Positions 34,712 to 43,182 of a stretch of 49,928 nt of DNA are shown one piece after another (position 1 is the stretch's first letter; each line of letters starts with the position of its first letter). Below the pieces are notes generated by a model. It saw nothing but the letters and a program-made list of their open reading frames with translations, was not told where the DNA came from and did not search any database. The stretch spans positions 1-49,928 of the forward strand of contig JAPOYJ010000043.1 of the NCBI GenBank assembly GCA_026706635.1. The letters run 5' to 3'. Made by a program: the position numbers and the translations under genes. Origin of the DNA: Gemmatimonadota bacterium. GTDB taxonomy: Bacteria > Gemmatimonadota > Gemmatimonadetes > Longimicrobiales > Gaopeijiaceae.

Positions 34712-35427
34712 ATGGAGTGGACGCCCCCTCCCGACGGCATCGCGATGTGCCAAGATGGTACTGAAGCGATTAGTCGAACCATCTGAGGGAGGAGACCCAC
34801 ATGGAGGAGGTTAGCATCATCGGGATCGATCTGGCAAAACGGAGCTTTCAGTTGCACGGGGCCGGGGCGGACGGGCCGGTGGCGTACCGCAGGAAGCTGA
34901 GCCGCACGAGGCTGCTGGGCTTCCTGGCCTCGCAGCCGCCGTGCACGGTGGCGATGGAGGCGTGCGCCAGCGCCCACCACTGGGGCCCGGAGGCCCTGGC
35001 GCTCGGCCACGAGGTGAGCCTGATCCCCCCGATCTATGTGAAGCCCCTCGTCAAGCGCCACAAGAACGACGCGGCCGACGCGGAGGCGATCACGGAGGCG
35101 GCGCAGCGACCGACGATGCACCTAGCGGCGGTCAAGACTGCGGGGCAGCAGGCACAGGCCATGCTCTTTCACACCCGTGACCTGCTGGTGCGCCAGCGCA
35201 CGCAGACGATCAACGCGCCTCGGGGCCACCTGGCCGAGTATGGCGTCGTGGCTCCGCAGGGCAGGGCGGGTGCTCATCCGGCTCCTGTTGGATCCGATCT
35301 CACGAACACCATACGGGCCCCGCGGCCAGCAAGCGCCGCATCTGCAGGCCGGACATACGACAGTGCCTGGCCAGACTGCCACCAACCCGCTTCCCGAGTC
35401 ACGCTGGCCCACCCGGGGCGTCCACAT
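34712..35427 (+). mobile_element. IS110-type insertion remnant inside a MITE-like terminus
   Basis: It is bounded by the split MITE terminus, with ACG present on both sides. It holds about 90 bp of leader, then the N-terminal half of a DEDD transposase, then about 170 bp of unrecognised sequence. It lacks the C-terminal transposase domain. Confidence 0.6.
34801..35255 (+). pseudogene. IS110-family transposase, N-terminal DEDD half
   Basis: ATG 34801 follows GAGGGAGGAG. The DEDD (RuvC-like) domain is complete in outline: Asp in IIGIDLAKRSFQLHG, Glu in VAMEAC, and the Asp pair in KRHKNDAADAEAI. After GHLAEYGVVAPQGRAG the similarity stops. The frame runs on to 35439 with unrelated residues. The coiled-coil and Transposase_20 domains with the catalytic Ser are absent; a separate, frameshifted copy of that half lies at 31590-32062. 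Confidence 0.85.
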
Positions 35428-35435
35428 ACGGACTG

Positions 35436-35530
35436 CTAGCAGGCTGGACCGCTTTGCCCGCCTGCGCATACTGTAATCTACGCCTTACAATGTGTAACCC
35501 GTGGTTTACAATGCCAATGTCCCTCGCTTT
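35436..35530. mobile_element. MITE-like element with core, copy 6, left-truncated
   Basis: It starts at the CTAG shared with the preceding element, as CTAGCAGGCTGGACCGC, with most of the left arm deleted. The core 35472-35510 and a short CCCTCGCTTTGCTCGCC right segment follow. Confidence 0.6.
35472..35510. repeat. 39-bp twin-palindrome core, copy 6
   Basis: Units at 35472-35489 and 35493-35510, both TGTAA-N8-TTACA, with spacer ATG. It is about 195 bp upstream of rimP. Confidence 0.9.
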
Positions 35531-35561
35531 GCTCGCCTGCCACCGCGGAGGCGACCGGCGA

Positions 35562-35591
35562 TTGACCACGGGCACCACTTCGGCGTACATT
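35562..35591 (+). promoter_or_regulatory. Predicted sigma-70-type promoter of the rimP-nusA-infB operon
   Basis: TTGACC at 35562-35567, an 18-bp spacer and TACATT at 35586-35591. It is the best promoter match in the gap. Transcription would start near 35598, giving a leader of about 105 nt before rimP. Confidence 0.5.
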
Positions 35592-35647
35592 TCCAGTTGT
35601 TTCCGATGGTCGTGCCTCGCGAGTGCGCGGGGTGGCGGCCCTGTAGA

Positions 35648-35677
35648 GTGGGGGAGTGGGTGTCCCCCGCTTTTTTT
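35648..35677 (+). terminator. Intrinsic terminator in the rimP leader (candidate attenuator)
   Basis: GTGGGGGA, a 7-base loop, then TCCCCCGC form an 8-bp stem (one G-T pair) followed by seven T. It ends 27 bp before the rimP start and downstream of the predicted promoter. An upstream GCGGGG at 35627-35632 can pair with the CCCCGC arm, offering a competing antiterminator. Confidence 0.75.
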
Positions 35678-35704
35678 GTCCACATATAGACCTGGGGCGA
35701 CGCC

Positions 35705-36193
35705 GTGAAATCCACCCGTGCGGAGGTGGAAACCTGGGTGGAGGAGCTGCTCTCCGGAGTGGGCTTCGAGCTCGTGCAGCTGGAGTGGGGCGGCCATCCG
35801 AAGCGCCCCGTCCTCAGAGTGCGGATCGAGCGGTCGGCGCTCGACCGTCCGGTCTCGCTCGGCGACTGCACGGCGGTGAGCCGAGAGATCGAGACACGGC
35901 TTGACGGGGGCGATCTGGTCCCGGACAGCTACGTGCTCGAAGTCTCCTCGCCCGGCCTGGAGCGGCCTCTCACGCGGGGGCGTGACTTCCGGAGATTCAG
36001 AGGCCGCCGGGTGGTGCTCTTCGGCGAGGAGCCGCTGTGGGAGGGTAGCCGTCGGCTGGAGGGAGAGCTGCTCGGATACGCGGCCCACCCCGAGGAGAGC
36101 GTGATCCGCATGCGCCTCCCGCAGGGAGACGAGGTGGAGATCCGACGCGCCGCGCTCGCATCGGCCCGGCTCGTGCACGAGTGGCCGAGCTGA
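35705..36193 (+). CDS. rimP: Ribosome maturation factor RimP
   Basis: A 162-residue protein for 30S subunit maturation. An N-terminal alpha/beta domain has ELVQLEWGGHPKRPVLRVRI and the signature YVLEVSSPGLERPLTRGRDF. A C-terminal SH3-like barrel (about 90-160) follows. GTG at 35705 opens the operon. The stop overlaps the nusA start (TGATG). The leader carries a predicted promoter and terminator/antiterminator. Confidence 0.93.
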   Translation: MKSTRAEVETWVEELLSGVGFELVQLEWGGHPKRPVLRVRIERSALDRPVSLGDCTAVSREIETRLDGGDLVPDSYVLEVSSPGLERPLTRGRDFRRFRGRRVVLFGEEPLWEGSRRLEGELLGYAAHPEESVIRMRLPQGDEVEIRRAALASARLVHEWPS

Positions 36194-37542
36194 TGGAGGT
36201 CGACACCGCCCAGGTCATCAAGGCCTTCAGAGCGATCGCCGCCGAGAAGGATCTCGACCCCGAGGAGGTGAGCGAGCTCATCCGCGACGGGATTCACGCT
36301 GGCTTGGCGCGCATCTACGGGGCGAACGTCGAGACCGAGATAACCGTCGACGATCTGGCCGGCGAGATCGAGATGATTGTCCTAAAGCGCGTCGTGGAGG
36401 TGGTCGAGGACCCCGATCGGGAGATCTCGCTCGAGGAGGCCCGCTGGGACGACCCCACCTACGAGGTCGACGACATAATGGAGATCGAGGTGGACTTCGG
36501 CCGCTTCGGCCGCAACGCCGTAATGGCCGCCAAGCACCGTATCGTGCAGCTCGTGCGTGAGGGGGAGCGGCAGCGAATCCGCGACGAGTACTCCGGCCGC
36601 GTTGGCGAGCTGCTCTCGGGCGAGGTGCAGCAGATCGAGCGGGGCAAGCTGGTCCTCCTCCTGAATCGCACCCGCGACGCCGACGCGATCATCCCGTGGA
36701 AGGAGCAGAACCCCCGCGAGCGCTTCCGCCAGGGCGAGTCGATTCGCGCCGTTCTCAAGCTGGTCGACGAGACGCCTAAGGGACCTAGGCTGATCTTCTC
36801 CCGTGCGGACCCGCTCTTCGTGGCGGCGCTCTTCAGACTCGAGGTGCCCGAGATCTACCAGGGCATCGTCGAGATCAAGGAGCTGACCCGCGAGGTGGGG
36901 GGACGCACGAAGATCGCGGTGCGCAGCCGCGACGAGTCCATCGATCCGGTGGGTGCGTGCGTAGGCCTGAAGGGCTCTCGTGTGCAGGCGGTGGTCTCGG
37001 AGCTGGGGGGTGAGCGGATCGACATCGTGCCCTGGCACCCGGATCCCGAGATCTTCGCCCGTCGAGCGCTGGCACCGGCCCGGGTCTCGAAGGTCATTCC
37101 AGATCCGGCCCGGCAGGTGATCACCGCGATCGTCGACGAGGACCAGCTCTCGCTCGCGATCGGCAGGAACGGCCAGAACGTCCGGCTGGCCTCGCAGCTG
37201 ATCGGCTGGCAGATCGACCTCTACGGCTCGCGCGAGTGGCTCGAGCGGGGAGCTGACTCGTCATTCGCGCTGGGCGGTCAGACGGACTCCTACGAGACGG
37301 CCGACTTTCCGCTTAGCGAGCTCTCCATCGACGACGCCACGCTGGCGGCGCTCGGCGAGGCCGGGTACAGCAGCTTCCTAGACATCATCGACCTGGACAG
37401 GGCGGATCTGCTCTCCGTGGATGGCCTGACCGAGGATGCCGCTGCGCATCTGCTCCAGCTGATCGAAGAGCTGACCGTCGCCGACTCCGACCCCGGTCGG
37501 GCCGAAGCAGCTTCCCCCGCTCCCGCGCCGACGGCTGGCTGA
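36193..37542 (+). CDS. nusA: Transcription termination/antitermination factor NusA
   Basis: A 449-residue protein. It has an N-terminal RNA-polymerase-binding domain (about 1-125), an S1 domain (GELLSGEVQQIERGKLVLLL), and KH1/KH2 (DPVGACVGLKGSRVQAV; LSLAIGRNGQNVRLAS). One C-terminal helix-hairpin-helix-like repeat (LAALGEAGYSSFLDIIDL, then DLLSVDGLTEDAAAHLL) ends the protein. ATG at 36193 is preferred over GTG 36181 because it overlaps the rimP stop (TGATG). Its product acts on terminators, which makes the leader terminator of this operon a candidate target for feedback. No ylxR-like gene separates it from infB. Confidence 0.95.
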   Translation: MEVDTAQVIKAFRAIAAEKDLDPEEVSELIRDGIHAGLARIYGANVETEITVDDLAGEIEMIVLKRVVEVVEDPDREISLEEARWDDPTYEVDDIMEIEVDFGRFGRNAVMAAKHRIVQLVREGERQRIRDEYSGRVGELLSGEVQQIERGKLVLLLNRTRDADAIIPWKEQNPRERFRQGESIRAVLKLVDETPKGPRLIFSRADPLFVAALFRLEVPEIYQGIVEIKELTREVGGRTKIAVRSRDESIDPVGACVGLKGSRVQAVVSELGGERIDIVPWHPDPEIFARRALAPARVSKVIPDPARQVITAIVDEDQLSLAIGRNGQNVRLASQLIGWQIDLYGSREWLERGADSSFALGGQTDSYETADFPLSELSIDDATLAALGEAGYSSFLDIIDLDRADLLSVDGLTEDAAAHLLQLIEELTVADSDPGRAEAASPAPAPTAG

Positions 37543-40244
37543 TGCTGGTCAAGGAGCTCGCCGTTGACCTGAGAGTCAACGTGGATGTCCTCCTCGGCTT
37601 TCTGAGGGAATCGGGAGTGCGGGTGGGGCACGCCGACGCGCGCATCGACGACATGGACGTCGCGCGCATCCGCACTCGTCTGGAGCGCGAGCGGCGGGCA
37701 GGGCGGGGGGAGGCCGCCGATGTCATGGCCGAGGCCGCCAAGGGAAGGAAACCTGCTAGCCGTCGCCGTCGCCGCCGCCGTGGAGTGGCACCGCCTCCGC
37801 CCGCCCCCGAGTCGGAATCGGCGGAGGAGGTCCGGGCGACCGAGGAGCCGGAGGTGGCGGAAGCGGCACCCGAAGCGGCCGACGCGGCGCTGGCACCCCC
37901 TCAGGCCGCCGAGGTCGAGGAGGCCAGCACGACTTCTCCCCCGGTAGAGGCCGAAACCACGGTGCCGACTGTGGAGGAGGCCGAGGCGGCCACGAGCGAG
38001 GGTGCGGAGCTCCATCCCGATGAGGAGTCTCAGGCCGCTGCCGAGCAGTCGGCTGCGATACCCGCGCCTGACGCCAAACCCGACGCGGAGCTACCCCCCG
38101 CAGAGCCGATCCCGCCCCCGCCGCAACCCGACCCGGCGACGAGGCCAAGATCGGTGCGCGACGGCGCACCGAGCGGCCTCGTTCCCGGAATCGGCCCTGT
38201 GATCCCCCCACTCGAGCCCGCCGCCAGCGCCGGACCCGGCGGAAGGGTGCGCGTCCAGGCCCAGGGGTACACCTCCGACGGGCGCCGCAAGAGCGATCGC
38301 AGGCGGGGCCGACGGCGGCGCTCGACCGACCGCTCCAAGGCCAAGGAGAACATCCAGCGGGTCATGGCGGAGCTGAAGGGCGGCCGCAAGCGGCGCCGGA
38401 AGGGCAAGGCGACCGTGGCGGCGGCCAAGGAGGAGCGGGCCGCAGCGGAGGAGAGGGCAGCCGAGATGGTCGCCGCCGAGGCCCGGACGGTGCGCGTCAA
38501 CGAGTTCCTGACCGTCTCCGAGCTCGCCGAGCTGATCGACACCGCGCCCGCCGACATAATCGGGTCAGCCTTTCGGAATATCGGGCTGCCAGTCACCATC
38601 AACCAGCGTCTGGACTTCGACCAGATCGAGCTCCTCCTCGAGGAATTCGGCTTCAAGGCGGTGCGCGAGACCGACTACCTGCCTGCAGAGGAAGAGACCG
38701 TCGAGGACGATCCCGCCGATCTTAGGCCGAGGCCCCCGGTCGTCACCGTCATGGGCCACGTTGACCATGGGAAGACGCGGCTGCTCGACTGGGTCCGAGA
38801 CACGAACGTGGTGGCAGGCGAGGCGGGCGGCATTACCCAGCACATCGGGGCCTACCACGTCGTGCTCGAAGACGGCCGGAGCATCTCCTTCCTCGACACC
38901 CCCGGGCACGCTGCCTTCACGGCGATGCGGGCGAGGGGTGCCGAGGTCACCGACATAGTCGTGCTCGTGGTCGCCGCCGACGACTCGGTGATGCCTCAGA
39001 CGATCGAGGCGATCAGCCACGCTCGCAACGCTGGCGCCCCGATGGTCGTCGCGGTGAACAAGATCGACCTCGCCACCGCCGACCCGGAGCGGGTTAAGCG
39101 GGAACTTCTCCAGCACGGCGTCACGGTCGAGGACTTCGGTGGCGACACCCTGGTTGCCGAGGTGTCGGCCGCGACGGGGCAGGGGATGGGCGACCTTCTC
39201 GACAAGATCCTGCTGCAGGCCGAGATCCTCGAGCTACAGGCGAATCCAGGGCGCACGGCGAAGGGTGCCGTCGTGGAGGCGGAGCTCGATGTGGGCAAGG
39301 GCCCGGTCACCACCATCCTGGTGCAGAACGGGACGCTGCGGGTGGGCGACAGCTTCGTGGTCGGCCTATTCGACGGTCGGGCCCGAGCGCTCCTGGACGA
39401 ACGCGGTCGCAATGTGGACGAGGCAGGCCCGGGGGTACCGGTGCAGATTCTGGGCACCGCGGGCGTGCCGCAGGCGGGGGACATCTTCCAGGTCGTGGAC
39501 GCGGTCACGGCAGCATCGATATCGACTAGCCGACAGCGCCTGGACCGCGAGAAGCAGCTCCGCATTCGGGAGCGGGGAGTCAAGCTCGGCGACTTCCAGG
39601 AGCTCCTCGCCGCTGGGGACGTGGGGACGCTCCGCCTCGTCGTCAAGGGCGACGTGGACGGCTCGGTACAGGCCCTCTGCGACTCCCTCGGGCAGCTCTC
39701 GGGGGAAGAGGTTCAGGTCGAGATCATCCACCGGGGCGTCGGCGCCGTGAACGAGAGCGACGTGACCCTGGCGCTCACCGCCGACGCGGTGATCGTCGGC
39801 TTCAGAGTTCGCCCAGATGCGGGCGCGCGGCAGACGGCGGCGCGTACGGGTGTAGACATCCAGACCTACGATGTCATCTACGAGGCCGTCGACGACGTAC
39901 GCGCGGCGCTCGAGGGGCTGCTGGCACCGGAGCGGCGCGAGAGCGTGCTGGGATCGGCCGAAGCGCGGGTCATCTTCAGGATCCGCGGCGTCGGAACGAT
40001 CGCCGGGAGCTACGTCGTGGAGGGTGCGATTCAACGGGGTGCGGCGGCTCATGTGGTCCGCGACGGCGTTGTGATATACGACGGAGAGGTCGGATCGCTC
40101 AGGCGCTTCAAGGAAGATGTGCGGGAGGTCAAGGAAGGCTTCGAGTGCGGGATCGGGATAGCCGACTTCAACGACCTCAAGGTCGGGGACATCATCGAAG
40201 CGTACCAGGTGCAGGAATTCGCCCGTACCCTGGACACCGCATAG
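37542..40244 (+). CDS. infB: Translation initiation factor IF-2
   Basis: A 900-residue GTPase that delivers initiator tRNA to the 30S subunit. An N-terminal IF2_N segment ([19 protein letters not shown]) is followed by a long Ala/Glu/Pro-rich disordered linker (about 75-240), an Arg/Lys-rich stretch, and a second IF2_N-like domain ([20 protein letters not shown]). G1 is GHVDHGKT near residue 405, G3 is DTPGHAAF and G4 is NKIDL. Domains II-IV follow, with [17 protein letters not shown] overlaps the nusA stop. Length is normal for the long form. Confidence 0.96.
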   Translation: MLVKELAVDLRVNVDVLLGFLRESGVRVGHADARIDDMDVARIRTRLERERRAGRGEAADVMAEAAKGRKPASRRRRRRRGVAPPPPAPESESAEEVRATEEPEVAEAAPEAADAALAPPQAAEVEEASTTSPPVEAETTVPTVEEAEAATSEGAELHPDEESQAAAEQSAAIPAPDAKPDAELPPAEPIPPPPQPDPATRPRSVRDGAPSGLVPGIGPVIPPLEPAASAGPGGRVRVQAQGYTSDGRRKSDRRRGRRRRSTDRSKAKENIQRVMAELKGGRKRRRKGKATVAAAKEERAAAEERAAEMVAAEARTVRVNEFLTVSELAELIDTAPADIIGSAFRNIGLPVTINQRLDFDQIELLLEEFGFKAVRETDYLPAEEETVEDDPADLRPRPPVVTVMGHVDHGKTRLLDWVRDTNVVAGEAGGITQHIGAYHVVLEDGRSISFLDTPGHAAFTAMRARGAEVTDIVVLVVAADDSVMPQTIEAISHARNAGAPMVVAVNKIDLATADPERVKRELLQHGVTVEDFGGDTLVAEVSAATGQGMGDLLDKILLQAEILELQANPGRTAKGAVVEAELDVGKGPVTTILVQNGTLRVGDSFVVGLFDGRARALLDERGRNVDEAGPGVPVQILGTAGVPQAGDIFQVVDAVTAASISTSRQRLDREKQLRIRERGVKLGDFQELLAAGDVGTLRLVVKGDVDGSVQALCDSLGQLSGEEVQVEIIHRGVGAVNESDVTLALTADAVIVGFRVRPDAGARQTAARTGVDIQTYDVIYEAVDDVRAALEGLLAPERRESVLGSAEARVIFRIRGVGTIAGSYVVEGAIQRGAAAHVVRDGVVIYDGEVGSLRRFKEDVREVKEGFECGIGIADFNDLKVGDIIEAYQVQEFARTLDTA

Positions 40245-40296
40245 GCGGCGGCGAGGGCGCTTGGAACGGCGGGGAGGCGAGTGGCGGGAGCCCGTC

Positions 40297-40572
40297 GTGA
40301 CGCTCTGTAGCTGGGAGCTGGCAATACCGGGGGCCAGATCGCTGAAGGAGAAGCGCTCGGTGCTCCGCTCGCTTCGGGACCGGCTCGCCAGGATGAACGT
40401 ATCGTTCGCGGAGTCGGGGCTGCAGGAGCTACGGGACAGAGCCCTCATCTCGGTTGCCTTCCTCGCCGCGCACGCCGCCCACTCCGACAGTGTGCGCGAG
40501 GCGGTGGACCGGGTTGTCGCCGGCGCCCGCGACGCCTACGTGGTTTCGGACTCCACCCGGCGCCTCGGATGA
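40297..40572 (+). CDS. DUF503 (YlxP-like) protein
   Basis: A 91-residue protein of the DUF503 family often found between infB and rbfA. It contains ELAIPGARSLKEKRSVLRSL and RMNVSFAESGLQELRDRALI. GTG at 40297 is chosen because GGGAG lies 6 bp upstream and the length matches the family; TTG 40261 would add 12 residues. The role is poorly known. The stop overlaps the rbfA start (ATGA). Confidence 0.82.
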   Translation: MTLCSWELAIPGARSLKEKRSVLRSLRDRLARMNVSFAESGLQELRDRALISVAFLAAHAAHSDSVREAVDRVVAGARDAYVVSDSTRRLG

Positions 40573-40964
40573 CCTCGCGGCGCACTTCGCGTCTCGGCCA
40601 GCAGCTCCTCCGCGAGATATCGCTCAAGATCCGATACTCGGTGCGCGATCCCGACGTCGGCGGCCTCTCGGTGACCGGCGTCGACGTGGGTGCCGATCTG
40701 TGGCTGGCACGGGTGTACGTTGTCCCGTCCGGGTCGCCCGAGGAGCAGGAGAGGACGATGGCCGCGCTCGCCCGCGCCGCTCCCTTCCTGCGCTCTTCAC
40801 TGGGCAGGGAGCTGCACATCCGGCGGATGCCGGAGCTGCGCTTCGAGCGGGACGACTCGATCGAGGCGGCTCGACGGATCGACGACATCCTGCGCGAGGT
40901 GCTGCCGGGCGATTCGCAGGGCAAGGCACCGCGCGGCGGCCAGGCGGAGTCCACCGAGAGCTGA
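40569..40964 (+). CDS. rbfA: 30S ribosome-binding factor A
   Basis: A 131-residue KH-type protein for late 16S rRNA/30S maturation. Features are RLGQQLLREISLKIR, VTGVDVGADLWLARVYVV, and the terminal RRMPELRFERDDSIEAARRI. ATG overlaps the DUF503 stop. A MITE-like element begins 9 bp after its stop and separates it from truB. Confidence 0.92.
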   Translation: MTSRRTSRLGQQLLREISLKIRYSVRDPDVGGLSVTGVDVGADLWLARVYVVPSGSPEEQERTMAALARAAPFLRSSLGRELHIRRMPELRFERDDSIEAARRIDDILREVLPGDSQGKAPRGGQAESTES

Positions 40965-40972
40965 GCCAGCCA

Positions 40973-41145
40973 GCAGTCCGTGGATAATCTCGCGCGAGCA
41001 CCGAGAGCGGAGCTAGGGACATTCGCATTGTAAACCATGGATTACATATAGTAAAGCGTAGATTACAGTATGGACAAGCGAGCGAAGCGGTCCAGCGGAG
41101 ATGCAGCGCCGCTCGAATGCCGTGGGAGGTTTGTCCACGGGCTGC
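40973..41145. mobile_element. MITE-like element with core, copy 7, between rbfA and truB
   Basis: A 173-bp element from GCAGTCCGTGGATAATCTC to GGTTTGTCCACGGGCTGC, with CTAG at 41145-41148 on the right and CCAG on the left. The two ends are inverted repeats of about 20 bp. The interior includes the core 41029-41067 and the GGTCCAGCGGAGATGCAGCG segment shared with copy 3. Confidence 0.9.
41029..41067. repeat. 39-bp twin-palindrome core, copy 7
   Basis: Unit 1 (41029-41046) is TGTAA-N8-TTACA. Unit 2 (41050-41067) is AGTAA-N8-TTACA. The spacer is TAT. It is in reverse orientation relative to the majority. Confidence 0.9.
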
Positions 41146-41171
41146 TAGAGGTGCCAGACGCAGCGGCGGCG

Positions 41172-42053
41172 ATGGAGATGCTCCTGGTGGACAAGCCGAC
41201 CGGCTGCACCTCGCACGATGTTGTGGCGCTCGCCCGCCGCTCGCTGGGAGTGCGGAAGGCTGGCCACGCCGGGACCTTAGACCCGATCGCGACTGGCCTC
41301 CTGGTGCTCGGGCTCGGCCGTGCGACCCGGCTGCTCGGGTATCTCACCGGCCTGGACAAGGAGTACGAGGCGGTCGCCCGCCTCGGCGTCGCTACCGACA
41401 CCCTCGACCGCGAGGGCGAAGTGGTGGTGGAGGACTCCGCGTGGGTCGGGTTGGCCGAGGCGGAGATTCGCCGTGCGGCGTCGGTAATCTTCGGGACCCT
41501 TGAACAGACGCCGCCGAGCTATTCGGCCGTGAAGGTCGGCGGAGTTGCTGCGCACCGGCGCGCCCGGCGCGGCGAGAAGGTGGGGCTGCCGCCCCGTCGC
41601 GTGGTCGTGCGGGAGCTCGAGGTCGTCGGCGTCGAGCTGCCGGAGGTGCGCTTTCGGGTGCTCTGCTCCAGCGGCACGTACATACGCTCCCTGGCCGCCG
41701 AACTCGGTCGCCGACTGGGCACCAGTGCGCACATCGCCGAGCTCCGTCGCACTCGGGTCGGGTCGTTCTCGGTGGCCGACGCGGCCTCGCTCGCGGAGCT
41801 TCGGGGCGGCACCGTGCCTCGGCAGGCGAGAATGGGACCGGTCGCCGCATTGTCGCACCTACCGTCAGTCACGGTGGACGAGCGCGATGCGGCCCGGCTG
41901 GCGAACGGGGCCAGGGTGCCCACGAGTGCGGCGGACTCCGCTCAGGCCACCTTCATCGCCGATGAAGGTGGCCGGCTCGTGGCGGTCGGCGAGGTGCGAG
42001 GCGGCGTGCTCCACCCGCGCACGGTCTTTCGGCGCGAGGTGGGCGGGCGGTGA
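41172..42053 (+). CDS. truB: tRNA pseudouridine-55 synthase
   Basis: A 293-residue enzyme that converts U55 to pseudouridine in the tRNA T-loop. The N-terminus LLVDKPTGCTSHDVV, the catalytic Asp37 in GHAGTLDPIATG, and RVLCSSGTYIRSLAAELG are diagnostic. The frame stays open upstream through the MITE-like element to 41070. Conservation begins at LLVDKP, so ATG 41172 (or 41178) is chosen. No strong ribosome site is seen. The stop overlaps the ribF start (GTGA). Confidence 0.95.
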   Translation: MEMLLVDKPTGCTSHDVVALARRSLGVRKAGHAGTLDPIATGLLVLGLGRATRLLGYLTGLDKEYEAVARLGVATDTLDREGEVVVEDSAWVGLAEAEIRRAASVIFGTLEQTPPSYSAVKVGGVAAHRRARRGEKVGLPPRRVVVRELEVVGVELPEVRFRVLCSSGTYIRSLAAELGRRLGTSAHIAELRRTRVGSFSVADAASLAELRGGTVPRQARMGPVAALSHLPSVTVDERDAARLANGARVPTSAADSAQATFIADEGGRLVAVGEVRGGVLHPRTVFRREVGGR

Positions 42054-42994
42054 CGTCGCGAGCGCCCGAAGAACCCGCGCCGGTCGGGAAATCGGCCCCC
42101 GTGGTGGCCACGGTCGGCACCTTCGACGGCCTCCACACCGGACACTGGAGCGTGATCGGCGCGGTCGCGGACCGTGCCGAAGCCACGGGCGGGAAGAGCG
42201 TCCTCGTAACCTTCGAGCCCCATCCGCTCGCGATAGTCCGCCCGGAAGCCGCGCCGAAGCGGCTCACGACGGCGGCGGAGAGGAAGGAGCTGCTCGAGGG
42301 CAGCCGGCTAGACGATGTGGTGGTCCTGGCGTTCACGCCCGAGCTGCGTGCGCACTCCCCGCGGCGCTTCGTGACCGAGCTGCTGGTCGGCAGGCTGGGG
42401 GTGGAGGAGCTGGTGGTGGGTCACGACCACGGCTTCGGACACGGGCGGGCTGGCGATACGGACACCCTCGCGAGACTCGGCGCCGAGCTGGGCTTCTCGG
42501 TCACGGTCAGGGGACCGGTCCGCGAGGGCACCGATATCGTGTCGTCCTCCCGCATTCGACAGGCGCTCGCGGGCGGCGACCTCGCCGACGCCAATCGCGC
42601 CTTGGGGCGTCCCTACTCGATCTCCGGGACGGTGGTGAGAGGCGACGGCCGCGGCCGCGCGCTGGGCGTCCCAACGGCGAACATCATCGTCTCCGACCCC
42701 GACAAGCTCGTCCCCGCGGAGGGTGTCTACGCCTGTCGCGCGACCGTTGCCGGCGGCGACTTCGCGGGCGCGCTGCACATTGGACCCCGACCCACCTTCC
42801 CCGGTGCGGGAACCGCAATCGAGGTCCACCTGCTGGACTTCGAGGGCGACCTCTATGGGAGCGCCCTGCGTCTGCGTCTGGTGGAGCGGCTCCGCGCGGT
42901 CGTGGCGTTCGAGACGGCCGAGGCGCTGGTCGAGCAGATGCGGGAGGACGTCGAGCGCTCGCGCGAGGCGCTGGGACGGGCGGACCTTGTCTGA
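42050..42994 (+). CDS. ribF: Bifunctional riboflavin kinase / FAD synthetase
   Basis: A 314-residue protein making FMN and FAD from riboflavin. The N-terminal nucleotidyltransferase has GTFDGLHTGH, VTFEPHPLAIV and SSSRIRQALAGGDL. The C-terminal flavokinase has RGRALGVPTANI, GVYACRATV and HLLDFEGDLYG. GTG at 42050 overlaps the truB stop. The truB-ribF-rpsO-pnp order is common, but here MITE-like debris and a minus-strand barrel gene separate ribF from rpsO. Confidence 0.95.
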   Translation: MTSRAPEEPAPVGKSAPVVATVGTFDGLHTGHWSVIGAVADRAEATGGKSVLVTFEPHPLAIVRPEAAPKRLTTAAERKELLEGSRLDDVVVLAFTPELRAHSPRRFVTELLVGRLGVEELVVGHDHGFGHGRAGDTDTLARLGAELGFSVTVRGPVREGTDIVSSSRIRQALAGGDLADANRALGRPYSISGTVVRGDGRGRALGVPTANIIVSDPDKLVPAEGVYACRATVAGGDFAGALHIGPRPTFPGAGTAIEVHLLDFEGDLYGSALRLRLVERLRAVVAFETAEALVEQMREDVERSREALGRADLV

Positions 42995-43039
42995 GGCCCG
43001 GCTTCCTGAGGCCCAGCTTCGTCGCGCCTGGCCAGTGGG

Positions 43040-43182
43040 GCGGCCCGCGAACAGGCCCCTACGGCATTCGCCCGGCGCAGCGCCCCTCTCGGTGCCCGGG
43101 CGAGATCATCCACGGACTGCCAGGGAAGCGACCGTCGAGACTGTCCCCTAGGGGCTGCGGGGTTGTCCGTGCCCCCTGCTAG
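43040..43182. mobile_element. Rearranged MITE-like element cluster after ribF
   Basis: A diverged left end (GGCCCGCGAACAGGCCCC, then ACGGCATTCG) leads to a right end GAGATCATCCACGGACTGC at 43120. A second right terminus, GGTTGTCCGTGCCCCCTGCTAG in outline, ends at CTAG 43179-43182. That CTAG supplies the stop codon of the minus-strand barrel gene. Confidence 0.55.

Larger units (their letters stand above)
34452..35439. mobile_element. CTAG-flanked MITE-like element interrupted by an IS110 remnant
   Basis: The left end GCAGCCCGTGGACAAACC begins at 34452, with CTAG at 34449-34452. The element proceeds to GAGATTATCCACG at 34711, is interrupted by the IS110 remnant (34712-35427), and resumes ACGGACTGCTAG at 35428-35439. 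Joining the two sides restores the standard right terminus exactly. The right arm contains a duplicated CGCCTTGCCAGCGGGGCG segment. Confidence 0.75.

Noticed and set aside
34499-34786. Arg/Ala-rich open frames across the MITE-like elements
   Set aside because: They translate the non-coding element arms, differ in frame from copy to copy, and have no domain or ribosome site.
35520-35700. tRNA gene upstream of rimP, as in enterobacterial operons
   Set aside because: No cloverleaf, T-loop motif or CCA-adjacent acceptor stem could be found. The hairpin there is an intrinsic terminator.
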